64,000 nt of DNA from Dicaeum eximium (lineage: Eukaryota; Chordata; Aves; Passeriformes; Dicaeidae): NCBI GenBank assembly GCA_013396995.1, contig VWZP01005262.1:965863-1029862 (forward strand). Direction: 5' to 3'. Positions within the stretch are counted from its first letter, which is position 1. Every line of letters begins with the position of its first letter. The position numbers were made by a program, and so were the translations under genes. Shown piece after piece: positions 35,831-48,172 of the stretch. A model generated the notes under the pieces. It was not told the DNA's origin and did not search any database. It worked only from the letters and a program-made list of their open reading frames with translations.

Positions 35831-38800
35831 CGGATGGGGTGACCAAAGAGATCACATTCGTGTCCTGATATAGTAATGAACACAGTCTGACAGGAAATCC
35901 ACAAAGAAATGCATGCTTTGGAAATCTAAAGAGAGAAAATGGGCCATTTTTATGTGACAGTCCAACTGGATCAGCCCCATACCCCATCTGCCCCTAATCA
36001 AAATCCCACATTCAGAAATAAACTTACCAAAACTCTCTGGTGGTTCACTCAAGTATTTGGGTAAAGGTTTCCTAAATGCTTCATTTGGAGGAGAAACAGA
36101 TCTAAGCTCCTCCTAACACACAAATCCTCTGAGCTCTTGTGACACAGCTTCTCATCAAAATTTGATTCTCAGCATTTCAAGATCAGAATCTGATTTCCCC
36201 GCATAACACAGAAGATCACTTGCTCACTGTGGAAAGTGGTCAAGCAAGACAAAACCTTTTTTTCTGTAGCAGATCTCAGAGAAGATTTTTAAGAACTTAT
36301 GGTTGAGCACCCTGTGGAGAAAAACAGCTGCTGCTGAGGTGCAGCCTCTTAAGGGAGCAAGAAGATTCCAGCCAGCCAAGAAGAGAAGCTCAGAGTGGGC
36401 AAAATGAGATATCTCAAGCCATTAATACACTTATCCCTTGAGCACAATTACAGCCTTTAATGGCTACAAGTTGCTAAGATAATAGGTCTAGACAAAAACA
36501 ATCATGAAAAAGAAAACATTTACAAAAAACAGATGCAGTGCAAAGCTCTGCAATGTTACAGAAACAGTAGTAGCACAGATAAACTGCAGAGACAAGTCAG
36601 CCTTTGGAAGCTTTGCTATTTGAGCAGCTATTAATTGTGACTTGGTGCACTATATATGTATAACGATCTGTTTGCTACTACCTAATATAAAGCACTCATT
36701 TTTCCTTATGTTTCCTAAAAAATACTTATAATTTACCAAGTATCTCTAATGAGCATTTATTAATTTTAATTACAGAAAAATCATATTTCCAGAGAAAGAG
36801 GTGATCCATAAATATAAAACTAAATGTATTGCTGTGTACAGTAAATGAATAAGTATTTAATTACCATCAATTGCTGTAACTAACTGTCAAGGGCTAACCA
36901 CTACTACTACAAATCTCATGTAAAATAGAAACATTTATGTGTTGCTGCTAAATAATTTAATTTATTAAAGTTACACTTTTGCACTCAGCTTAGAGGAGAG
37001 GATCAAATATATGCAATCATTCCTTTATGCAATGGAAGCTAGGTAACCATAGTACCTCCAGGCTGCAGAGTCAGAATAAACAACACTGCAGCTAAAAATT
37101 ATACTCTATATAAAACTTGACTATGTGCAGTTTCAAGCAGTATAGACTGATCAGTTTCACTGAATGTTTTAACAGTGAAACTCATTGTACAGAAAGTACC
37201 ATAAGATACTATTAGTTCTCACTGGTTCAACACCAGAAAGACAACAGCAAAAGTAACAACAGCAACAAGATTGTTGTTAGATTGTAAGATTGTTTTATTT
37301 TAGTACATAATCCTAGCTAGAACAACAAAAGTCTATAAATCTATATGAACTTTATCCTGCTTTTTCTATTGGAGTTTGAAACAGAACAAGATCAACACTG
37401 TGAACAATGTTTCCACTACCATGTTACTAGAAGTAAACACCCAGGTGTGCCGCTGATGTGAAAGGAGATGAGTCATAAGCATGGGATTTTATTTCAGAAG
37501 TTCAATTACATATGTAGTCAAAATCCTAGCAGTCAATTATTTCATCAGATACCGTGTTATATTATTATGGAAAGGCTTGTATTTGTGTGTCCTCCCAGTC
37601 AAATTGCTTTTCATGTATACATTTTGTGAGGGACAGGAGAAACCAGATGGAAATGAGATAAAGGGAAGATTGTTCACAGTTCTGTAAATATTGTGACACA
37701 AAAGATATCATCTGAAATAAAGGAGATTGAAAGACAAGAACCAGATAGAATGCAGTTTTGAAATGTAAGATACTTCTACCTCTGTGTCCTTGGTTCAAAG
37801 GCAGTCACAGGACCTGTGACTCCTGAAGGTAAAAGCAATGACTCATTTTTATGTACACCATGTCTGGAATGCCTATGACTTATCTCACATTCTGGATTTC
37901 ATGATTGTATTCCTGTTCTGAATTTCAAATGTCCAAGAGTTATAGGAAACTACTTTTCTTCTACAGAGAGCACTTCCAAGTCACTACTGAAAACACCAAT
38001 CCTACAATACACACTATATAGTACATTGTCTTTCAGATAAATTTTGTCCTCAATGTCCTTATTTACATGATCTTTTAAAGACATTCATAACAGCTTTTTT
38101 CTAGGTATATTTTTGTTGGGGTTTTAAGAATCAACAGACACACAGCAGCTGGCTAGGTGCCAATGCAAATTCCTTTTCCATACAGTCAAGACAGTTTACA
38201 GAACAGAGTCTGAACTTCACCAGCCCAGAACTCTTTTTGAGCTTGGTGATAGAATTTACAATGCATACTCAATATCTGATTCCCCAACACATCTAAACAG
38301 GTCAAAGCAAAAAAAGTTCTTTCACATACAAATACAAGACTATATGCCTGTTTGGGGCAATTTTCAAATTTAATTATTGTTTACCAGTATGAACTGCACA
38401 GAGGTTTTTGGAAGGGAAAATAAACTTCCATCAGTTTAAAGATATTTTCCTAGTCTTACCTATTTTGAAACAGAATACTTATTTACACTCAAGCAAACAG
38501 ATACAATTAATCAACAAGAAGTTCAATAATTTGAAAAAGGGAAGAGGGGAAAAGGAAAAGTTAAAATGGCAACATTGGATGACTTTGCTTTTTCTGCAGT
38601 GACAGAAATTCAGTTTTTTAATAAAATTCATAGCCTACTATGCCTTTCTAAGAGCAAAGTGTAAATGTCAAACATAATTTTCTTTCATTCCCAAGCAAAA
38701 GTCAAGGTACTGTATGAAACATATGTAATTACTGACTGTACTTGATGCGACAATAAAAAATATCTGAATAACTTACACTAGCTATTTAGGCCACTCACTC

Positions 38801-41800
38801 TTCAGATGTGCTTTCCATCATGTTTTAGGAAAAAGAGACACAAAACACTTTGGCTTTTTTCTTCTGAGGTGCTGTAAAGTTCAAACACTACAGCCATAAT
38901 TCCAAGTCCTCCCAAGTCCCTCACACTCCACTTGAAGAGAAGGAAGATGGGAAAGCACTAGCATAATTTCCTAAACTTAGGTAATCATGCTGTATCTTTC
39001 TCTTAACTCCGTCCTCCCCATGAATTTTCAATCCAGAAGCCAATTTCAATTCAAATTTGTGAAGTAGAGCTATCAAATATTCTCCTTGTGAATTTCATGA
39101 AAATTGGAAACTAGAAAAGAAAGGCACAAATACTGTACTGTTGTCATCAAGGAAAAGACCATAGAATGGTTTTTAGTCTTTTTCAACATCAAATAATATA
39201 CCCAAGAGAGCACCAGTCAGTGGTACCTGATCTGTTAAGAGTTTGTACCTCATGTCAGGCTGACACTCTGGTCAACATAACTGAGGATTACATAGGAGTT
39301 CAGCTAGTATTAGCCACAGGAGAATCCACAGCAGAGAGCAGTGCTGTGTGTTCCTTGACTGTGGCAAAGCCTTCAGTGAATTTATGCCATTTATCATACA
39401 CATGGGGATATGTATTCAAGGTGTGCTCATGCAGGCATATGTATGCAAGATGTGCTCATTGCTGTGGAGCCTCTAGCATCTTATAAAGCAGCAATGCACA
39501 CTGAAGCTCTCTGTCCACGGGATATTCATAACTCCTCTCTCTCATTTTTACAATCCTTCCCTCCACTCTTCCACGTGGAATATCAGATATTTAATAAAGC
39601 ATGAGCTACTCTTGCAGTCATGGTATACTTGAGTTAAATTTGTCCTTGAGCTCAAGGAAAGAAAGCCACAAGTAACTTCACCAATCATGGGTGTTTCTTA
39701 AGGAAGGTGTTTTCAGAGACTTGAAATTACTCAAATCCTTATATATGAAATAATTTATAGCATCCTAACTTTTATAATAATTGAAAAGCTATACTGGGAA
39801 ATCAGAAAGAGACCTTTTGTCTGCCTTGTTTGGGGTTTTTTTGCTTTTTTTTTCAGAGGCTGTGCATGGCAACCAGTCCAAGTTCTTCACAGCACTTGCT
39901 TTCTTCACAGCTGCCTGATAATGAGATAAAGGGTTCTTTTGACATCATATAGCAAGTATTCTGCCAATTGATTTTTTTGTACATATTTTAGACAGGGGTA
40001 TCAATTTTGCTTATTATGATTTCTGACCTCAAACTCATTTGTCCTACCATATTTCTTGTTAGTAATATGATCAGTGTCAGAATGAATCCATCTTCTGTCA
40101 TGGCCTTCTGAGCAAGGGCTCTGTAGGAAAGATTTTTCTTATTTTATAAAAAATGTAATTCATATGTCAAATTAAGATTCCAAGATTTCTGAGAAACTGC
40201 AGTTTTCATCCTAAAAATACATCCAGCAAAACAATCCACTCAGTTTGTGGGACACTGTCTACTAACTCTGTTGATGTCTTTGTAAAATGAAGTTCTTAAG
40301 CAATATACAGTCTGAATTTTTTCTTTTTTGTCTACCTTTACATTTTTTTCTTTTTCTTTCTTTTTGTTTTTTTTTTTTTAATAAGCACACCACAACAACA
40401 ATCAAATCACTCAGTTTCTCAGGGGAGAAATCAGGTCCATGCTTTCGTATATTGGGTTAATAGAACACGTTATTCATACAACAATAATCTGATTAACAGT
40501 GTGAGAATTCCAAAAGTTTTAATATGATTTCAGCTGTGTTGACTATAGAGTCATGCTGCTTAAGAAATGCAACCTCATTTTTTCAATTATTTGTTATGAA
40601 ATTGATGTATTTCCTATCTAGGTGTGGTGAACACTTATTCTCTTGCCAAGCTAACTCTAACTTCTGATAGATATGACAGTTCAAGCAAAACATTCTGAAG
40701 CTCTGCCAAAACCCCAAACTGCAGAGAATGTAACTTTATGCTTAGAAGAATTCCATTAACTTTTGTCTGCCTCGTCTCCGTTTTTTCACTTTTTTTTTTT
40801 CAGCAGCTACTAATAGGAGAAATTAGAAAGCAAATCAGGAAAGACTACTCTCTAAACATGTTTGACCTGATTTAGAGCTGTAAAGAACTTACAACCTTCG
40901 AAAAATCCTGAAATTTCCCCAGAAGTCTTGCTTTTATATAAAAAAGGTAAATAAATATAATTCAGAGTTGGATTTCTGCCTAACTTCAACTACCATTGGA
41001 AAAACACATAACCTTGCACAACAATTAAGGGCAGAAGAGAACTTTAAACAACTAGGTGAAGTACAAATCCTGAAGCATCTGCAAATTTACCTATCTATTA
41101 CAAGCCACATCTGTCCATCATAAGAGGAAAATATTTGCCAAGTATATATGACTTCTGTTGTCCCTTTTACAATACCTACAGATGAAATTGACAAGGCAGT
41201 GACCTAAACCTAGCTTAATATTTTTCATTTTTTTCTGGAAGACTGAAATCAAGAGAATTATGAATATTCACTATACTATAAAGTTAGTGGTTGTGGAACA
41301 AGAGATTTGGGGTAGAGATTAAAAATTTAGTAAATAAAAAAGTAAGATTAATAGATTGACAGAAATTGCAAATTGTTTTGTTAGGTAACACACGTCCCAA
41401 GGGTATTTCTGTGAAACTGCACCACAGTGCTACGTAGTAACTTGGAGAGTTTCTGTTGCCTCTGTTGCCTCCAAGCCAAAGGAATCGATATTTTAGCCCA
41501 ACCACAGAAGTTGACAAATTAAGTCAAAACACTCACAGCCTCAGTTCCCAAAAGAAAATGCAGCAGCTCTTCCATTTGCTTGTGTCGGTAGGAGACATTG
41601 ATTAGTAAATCCCTGTACAAATCCTACCCAGGCAATAGCACATGGCTGGGTTTCACAGTGCATATCTCCTACACTATTGTAAGAACTAAATGGATTTTAA
41701 ATCAAAAAGGTTTGTCTTCAATCTTGTGCTGATAATCCACTACTGAAAGTAAATCCTAGCATTCTGTGCCTTTGCTGTGAATATACTTGGGATAAAAATG

Positions 41801-41847
41801 GTTTTGAGTAAAAAGTGTTTCACACATAGAAGGAATGTAATGGATAT
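35831..41847. other. Unique AT-rich DNA, no gene seen
   Basis: Six kilobases with no confident repeat or gene. Poly(T)-rich runs lie near 39836-39854 and 40345-40380, and 40790-40800. Open frames (up to 106 codons at 39166-39486) lack domains. A faint CR1 trace is listed separately at 39330-39385. Confidence 0.55.
39330..39385 (+). mobile_element. Possible ancient CR1 reverse-transcriptase trace
   Basis: 'gtgttccttgactgtggcaa' reads Val-Phe-Leu-Asp-Cys-Gly-Lys-Ala-Phe, similar to the CR1 motif Tyr-Leu-Asp-Phe-Ser-Lys-Ala-Phe. The match is short and could be chance; a zinc-finger-like reading (Cys-Gly-Lys-Ala-Phe-Ser) is also superficially possible but lacks the paired Cys and His. Confidence 0.25.
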
Positions 41848-42090
41848 ATCATAGAATGCTTTGGGCTGAAAGGGACCTTAAGGATCATCTGGTTCCAACC
41901 CCTCTGCTCTGGGCAGAGACAACTTCCACTAGATCAGGTTACTCAGAGTTCTATTTAACCTGGTCTTAAACACTTCCAGGGACAGGGCATCCACAGCTTC
42001 TCTGAGCAACGTGTTTCAGTGCCTCACCATCCCCACAGTTAAGAATTTCTTCCCAATATTTAATACATCTTCCACCAAAATATTTTCCTT
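41848..42090 (-). mobile_element. CR1 LINE 3' fragment, antisense
   Basis: The antisense CR1 3' end starts 'atcatagaatgctttgggct', continues 'ttaaggatcatctggttcca', 'cactagatcaggttactcag', 'gggacagggcatccacagct' and 'agtgcctcaccatccccaca', and fades after 'aagaatttcttcccaa'. It is moderately preserved and truncated on its 5' (right) side. Confidence 0.92.
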
Positions 42091-44559
42091 TAAGCTACAG
42101 CACTGGACAGTCAACTCCTGTACTAGGCATGCCAGCACCAAGGACAGGGGTAAAGAGCAATAAATTCCAACAGTATGTCATCACACATTATCAATACAAG
42201 CCCCACCTTTCCTACCAGCTAATGGCAGTCACCTCTCATAAGCAAAGACCCAAGAACATCTTCCATTCTCCTTGGTCTGAGGAGGCCTTAGCTATGATTT
42301 GTAAACAGCCCAGAATTGAGAAAATTTTCATATTTTCATATAAACAGCTGTCTGTATAGTAAGAATCACAGATGTAAGATATTTATCCTCCTGTTCTGAA
42401 CCAGTCTCTTCAGAGGCCTATATCCTTCCATGCCCAAGAAACCAAAAGAAATGGGTCTTCAGAGTTTGAAGCCTTATGTTACAGAAAGATCAACACACTT
42501 CTCAAATTTTTGGATGACATCCTCTTCCTTTTCCCTAAGAGAGCTCCTATCATGATACTCAGAATTCATACCCAGCAGGAAATCAGTACTCTAATTTCTG
42601 GATGTGTTTTCTATTTTTGTTTTGCCTCTATTTTCTGATGTTTGCAAATCATATTCTATGCTGACACTGTGTCTGAAGTTTACACAGCTATACAGACTTA
42701 TATAACAATTATATGTATAAAAAAGCCTAAGTTTAGAATGGACAAATTTATCAGCTCTGTGTAATGATCCATGCACAGCCCTCTGTGTCCAAAATGAGAG
42801 TGTGTGTACGCATATCCACACACAAACTTGACAGCTTTCCATTCTGTATTCTGAAAATAACCGGAATCAAAAGAATTCACACTGAAACATGTTGAAGTGT
42901 CCAGATCCATTTACAACAGGGTGCATCTGCCTTATAAACTGACTGTACAAATGACACTCAGTGAAAATTTTTGTTTCCATGATGCAAGGAAGACAAAGTA
43001 GACTCATAGGCAGACCTGGATAGTGCAGAACCTCCTACAAAGAATGTAGTTTAATTATTTATTATATGGTGTTATCTTGAAATCAACACGTAAAAAAAGA
43101 ATGATTAATCAAGCTAGGAAATCACTGGTCTCCACTTTCAGACATATACCAGGCAAGGTTGCAATGTTGAATAGAACTTAGGACACATGAAATCCATATA
43201 TCAGAACTGCTGGCATGGCTTTATGAAACCTTTTTTAAAATTACAGTAGCAAATTTGTTTCTACACCATTTGTCTGTGGATAAAGAAGAAACAAAAAATC
43301 CATGAATAATTCTCTTAATGTGTTCCCACAGATTCTCTCAAGTATCAAAAAGAGTTTCAAAATTATCCTGCAAAAAAAANAAGCAACTTGACATACTTAT
43401 GGGTATGTCAAGAAAATATTTATGGGCTTTTCCCAGTCTAGTCTGACATAAAATTAAAATAAGCAAATTTTCTAGGGGAATAGTAACACAAGATTTTTAT
43501 TTGACCAGTCTCCTGCATTTGGCACTACAGTTAAATATTAACTGGAAAAAGCAGTAATTTGCATATTTTGCAAAGCTGATATTCACTGAGCTAATTTCTG
43601 ATGAGTACATTCAATATGATGAGAACTCATTTCATCTTGCAGCATAGTCTCTGATGGAAACCTTCAAGTTTTGGCATCTTCAAAAATCAAATCTCAATAC
43701 ATTTTCTTTTACTGTCCTAAGTCCTGTTACTTCCTTTTTTCCCCAAGTACCTTGATCCTTGGAACGCATTTTCCAGGAAATAGTTTATACAGAAAGAAAT
43801 TAATTCAAGTTTTCAAAACCCATGTTCCACAATGATATAAAAGAATGAATTCCATTCCAAAATACAAGGATTTCAAGGAGAGTTTAAAAGGAAAAACCAC
43901 AATAACTATGATGTAAAATTTCTACACAGTCTCAAATAATAGAATATGGTTCTTGTATTTTATGGTCTTCAGATAGATTTTATGTGTTATTATTAAGTTA
44001 CCTTAAATTCATTTTTCAGGAAGTGTAGCAGTGCTGTAATTTACTGACTTGCCATGCTTAACATTTTCACAAATTGCAGGTGCTCGTTACAACCCAGTGG
44101 TTTTGGAATAGTTTTTTGGAATAAAGGTCAACATCTTGAAGTTGCCCTTTAATGTCCTGGTCAGTATGAAACCCTCGACCTAGCAATGAATTTAACATCC
44201 ACTACCTAACTTTATTCCCCATATGTGCTCTGGATTTGAAGGTAAATAAATACTGCACTGGAAAATGCACTTCTGAAGGATTTTAACACATCCCTAGATC
44301 TCCTAGCTTAAAAAAATACCAGCCTAAGTAACTGTGTATGGAAAGATGGACTGAAGCACCTTTTACAGTGACTGGCAAAAACAAGGCTTGTGTGTTTTGT
44401 AAAAGTGTTTCATTTTTAATGAGCTATTCACTTTCTGTACTCATTTTATTTAATAGCTTAACCTCCTAACTCTCTCTTCTCTATGGTAGAGAATTACTTT
44501 TCAGAAATAATAAGGAATTTTAAGCATCATCATGTTGCTGGTATTGTCACTTGAAAATG

Positions 44560-44960
44560 TGGGTTGTCATGACCTCATCGCCCCATCCTGCTCTGCTCGT
44601 TAGTGACACTCTGTATGGAAAACCTCTAAAGATCATTACCACTGTAGTCTAAAGCCAATGTGCCAACATAATGAAAAACAATTCAGCAGTTCCCTATGCT
44701 CTGCTAGTTGTGTTTGTCATAAATGAGTTGTGGAGATTTGGAGTGAATGATCCATATCATATTGAACCGTCCTTTTTATCGCTGACAATTGGAGGTGACT
44801 GAAAAGCTGGGTCAGTGTCAGACTGTATCTAATTGGAAACCTTTTCTCATTAACGCTGGATGTTGACTTGTATTAGTTGATGAAATTAGAACCACAGTGG
44901 AATGGATTTTATTACACAGAATGAGCTGGTTGAGCTCTCTTCCATTTCAATGTTTTTTTA
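44560..44960. promoter_or_regulatory. Candidate conserved noncoding element
   Basis: A 400-base stretch of mixed composition with no repeat and little low-complexity DNA. It holds clustered homeodomain-like cores (TAATTG at 44830-44835, 'tattagttgatgaaattag' near 44870, 'cattaacg' near 44849). This texture is typical of developmental enhancers kept across vertebrates. No alignment could be made, so conservation is not shown. Confidence 0.25.
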
Positions 44961-46149
44961 ACCCCACCCCTGGCTGCTAAGAAAGGAATCCAGAAGCAAG
45001 GGAGTTGTGAGTGATGCAGGATTAAGAGGAAATTGGGTAAAAATGTCAGTGCTTCTCAGGAAATTGAATTGCATATTTGTGCCACATTTGTTTCAGCAAA
45101 ACCTTTCTGAAAATACTTCCTTATTGATCATCCGAGGTTTTTTTGTTTAAATCAGGAGTGGAACAGAAATGTTTCCCAGGTAAAGGAAAATGGGGGGAGG
45201 GGGAAATAAGTACTTGTTTTCTGAAAAGAAGAAATGGTGAGGATTTGTTATAGCTTAGACAGTCAGTTTTGCAGTAAGAAAAACATAATTCATTCTTCAA
45301 AAATGCTCCCGACCCTGAATAATCCATTTTCCTGTTTATCAGCTGCTGATTGAAGGATACCAAGACAAATTCATAACAGTGAAAAAGTTAAATATAACTT
45401 GCATAAGCTTACAGAAAATACACAAGTCATGATAGAAAGACAGATAACACACAGTGTGCTATACATACAATTTTTCAGAGATGTTTGATGACTTAAAAAA
45501 ACTCCCAGTACCTACAAATTCATTTTAGGACTAAATTATTTCAACTAAATTAATCATAGGACAGTGATATAGGATCATTATGCCTATATACTGTCACACT
45601 GAGATAAATCCTGTCATTACAGAAATTCAGTCCTACAAGATAGGTGGCAAGGGATACTATGACAAAAATCTCTGTTTAATGATCTTGTCCTCAAACTCAC
45701 AGCTTCTATCAAATATAGCCCTTTCTCATAGAAATTCATTAAAATTGAACAAATAAGGGATATCTTGCTGTCATCTCCTCAGGCATACCTTAAAGCCCGT
45801 AAGTCACAGCTAATTGTGGACAGGAGTATCAGAAAATACTGAAACTGAAAACTTTGAGATCAGACCTAAAAAGAGCAAGGGGTTTCTTCCCAAGCCACTT
45901 GCATGAATCTCTCAGAAGTTCTTCACTTCTATCCAACTCGTGATTCATGACTTTTTGCTTCAGAATTTTTGAAAAAATAAAAAATACGTAAGTTGACCCA
46001 AAGCTCAAAGGTATGCCAAACTCACCATGCAAATAGCTTAAAGTCCATGATCTCAAAACTTCTGCTTCTGAACAACCAGTTCAACTGCTTTCAACTCTCA
46101 AAAATCCCTCAGTCTCATACCAACAGAAGTAAGAGCAGGTTTGCCAATG

Positions 46150-46161
46150 CCCCCCCCCCCC
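46150..46161. repeat. Poly(C) run of 12
   Basis: Twelve consecutive C's followed by TTTT. Long C runs are rare in this AT-rich window and are error-prone in sequencing, so the exact length is doubtful. Confidence 0.95.
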
Positions 46162-46410
46162 TTTTGAGTTGAGTCAGAAATTGACCCCAAACTCATTAGA
46201 TTTGTAGCTATTGTAATTTGTAATCACAGGCACCATATTGCAATCACAGATGCCATATTATAAGAAGATAAAGAAAATTGACAGTGTAAATTCAGAAAGA
46301 AATAAATGAGTTAAATATCAAATGTTCTTTGAATAACGCCTCTGTAACAAGGTATTTTATGTGCTGTTGAAATGTTGCACATTTTCATTATTTTTTTAAA
46401 TTTAAGCTTT

Positions 46411-46722
46411 CTGGGAGAGGAGGAGGGACAGACACTGATCTCTTTGTGGACACCAGTGACAGAATGCAAGGGAATGGCCTGAAGTTGTGTCAGGGGAGGT
46501 TTAGGTTGGATATCAGGAAAAGGTTCTTCACCCAGAGGGTGTCTGGGCACTGGAATGGGCTCCCCATGGAAATGGTCACAGCACAAGCCCGGCAGAGTGC
46601 AATAAGTGTTTGGACAATGCTCTTAGACACAGATTCTTGGTGTGCCCTGTGAAGGGCCAGGAGTTGCATTTGATGATCCTTGTGTTTCCCTTCCAATGCA
46701 GAATTTTCTGTGATTCTGTGTT
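46411..46722 (+). mobile_element. CR1 LINE 3' fragment
   Basis: The sense CR1 shows 'gacagaatgcaagggaatgg' near 46456, 'caggggaggtttaggttgga' near 46491, 'tatcaggaaaaggttcttca', 'gggcactggaatgggctccc' and the 3' end 'gatgatccttgtgtttccct' with 'tctgtgattctgtg'. It belongs to the same general subfamily as the copy at 15866-16526. The 68-codon plus-strand frame here is a remnant of the element. Confidence 0.92.
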
Positions 46723-48108
46723 ATGGATTGTTTGGGATTTTAGAATGAAACAAAACTTGTTGGTATTATTGGAGAAAAAGTAATATGCATTTTTCATTTG
46801 TCTCAACTAAGAAGAAAACACAGAAACTTGCCTACTATTCAGAGAAACCCACATTATAAATCAAGAAAATTATCTCTTGTATTGAAATGACAGTCGTATC
46901 GTTTGTGTTCAGCTACCAGTGGACAGAATAGTTTACACTTGTCTTCAATCAAATATACTTTGATTTACATAATGCAGTGCTCTCAACTCTCATTTCCGGC
47001 TCATGCATCATGAAAGTACACTAGTTGCTGCCTTGTTTCTAATTCTGTTACTGCTGGGCTTAAATGGTTCTTAGATTCAAATTTTGATTTCCTAAAGTTT
47101 TTCTCTGAATATGAAAGCTTTGTCTCTGCTAAGAGAGGACATGTTTGGCTCAGCATAAAAAGGCAGAATAAAAAATTATACTATTTTAATGTTTTCCCCC
47201 CACAGCCAGCATCTGAATAGTGATGAGTATCTTGCAGCATCAAGGTGGTACTTGGAAATAAACTTTGTTACACAGAAGTTGTTCTAAACATCTCCACTTC
47301 CACAAGGTATTTTTAAAAACTGTGGTTGCATTTGAATTCAAATATATACAGGAAGGAAAGGAAGCTAGAGAAAGTAAGAAGAAAATAAAAACAAAATAAT
47401 ATGAATGTGTGATGGAAACACCTAAGATTTCCATAAGTAGATAAAAGTGAACAATCAGCACCAAAGTAGGAAAGATAATTGGGCTATTTTTGATTACAAA
47501 ATAAGGTGAAATCCAAAGAAGAAACACTGGCTTTACTAAGAATGCCAGTGTTTTACATAGTTGTTTTTTTTTAAAAAAGCATTTATTTGAAAAATGCCAG
47601 TATAGAAAAATCTGTTTTGATTCTTTATGCCTTTCAAACAGTTCCGAACTTCGTTTGGATATGACTGTATGTAATGTTTACATACACAGGGTCCACGTGC
47701 TTGGCTTATTCAAATCCATTAATAATATTGCTCTGCTTTACTTCCACAGTATTTATAAACCTTGATTATTAAAAAACCATCAGACAATACTATCCAAACA
47801 TGGGCAGTTGCTGGTTAAACTCATATGGCTTCCTTCCCAAACTGTCTTTCAATGACCCTGCTTCTGAGGTTTCAAATGCAGTTGAAGAAGAGCTGCAGAC
47901 ATTTTGTTGGCACCAGACTTGAAACTCATAATGGGCACATTATTTGGCCACATTATAAAATAGCATCATCCATCTAACAAATGAAAAAAATTTAATGGGT
48001 GCACTCTTAATTATAATAATTTGGAAGAGAAAGACATCAGCTGAAAGTGGTGTGAGAAGGTCATTCAATGAGATTTGTGACTTTGGAGTCCCTTTTCAAG
48101 TTTCAGTA
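46723..48108. other. Unique AT-rich DNA, no gene seen
   Basis: No repeat or gene recognised. The part from about 47690 to 48040 looks less repetitive and more even in composition and could be a conserved block, but with no distinctive core. Confidence 0.5.
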
Positions 48109-48172
48109 GGTAATTGGACTCAATGATCTTAAAGGTCTTTTACAGCTTAAATGATTATATAACTCTATGATG
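48109..48172 (+). mobile_element. CR1 LINE 3'-terminal stub
   Basis: 'ggtaattggactcaatgatc' followed by 'ttaaaggtcttttacagctt' and 'atgattatataactctatga' is the CR1 3' terminus in sense orientation, including the terminal octamer-like repeat in decayed form. Confidence 0.9.

Larger units (their letters stand above)
42091..46410. other. Unique AT-rich DNA with one possible conserved block, no gene seen
   Basis: No repeat other than short homopolymers (12 C's at 46150-46161; N at 43380 after eight A's). The block 44560-44960 is distinct in texture and listed separately. Confidence 0.55.

Noticed and set aside
39345..39380. Cys-Gly-Lys-Ala-Phe-Ser reading as a C2H2 zinc finger
   Set aside because: The paired cysteine and histidines at zinc-finger spacing are absent; a decayed CR1 motif fits better, though weakly.
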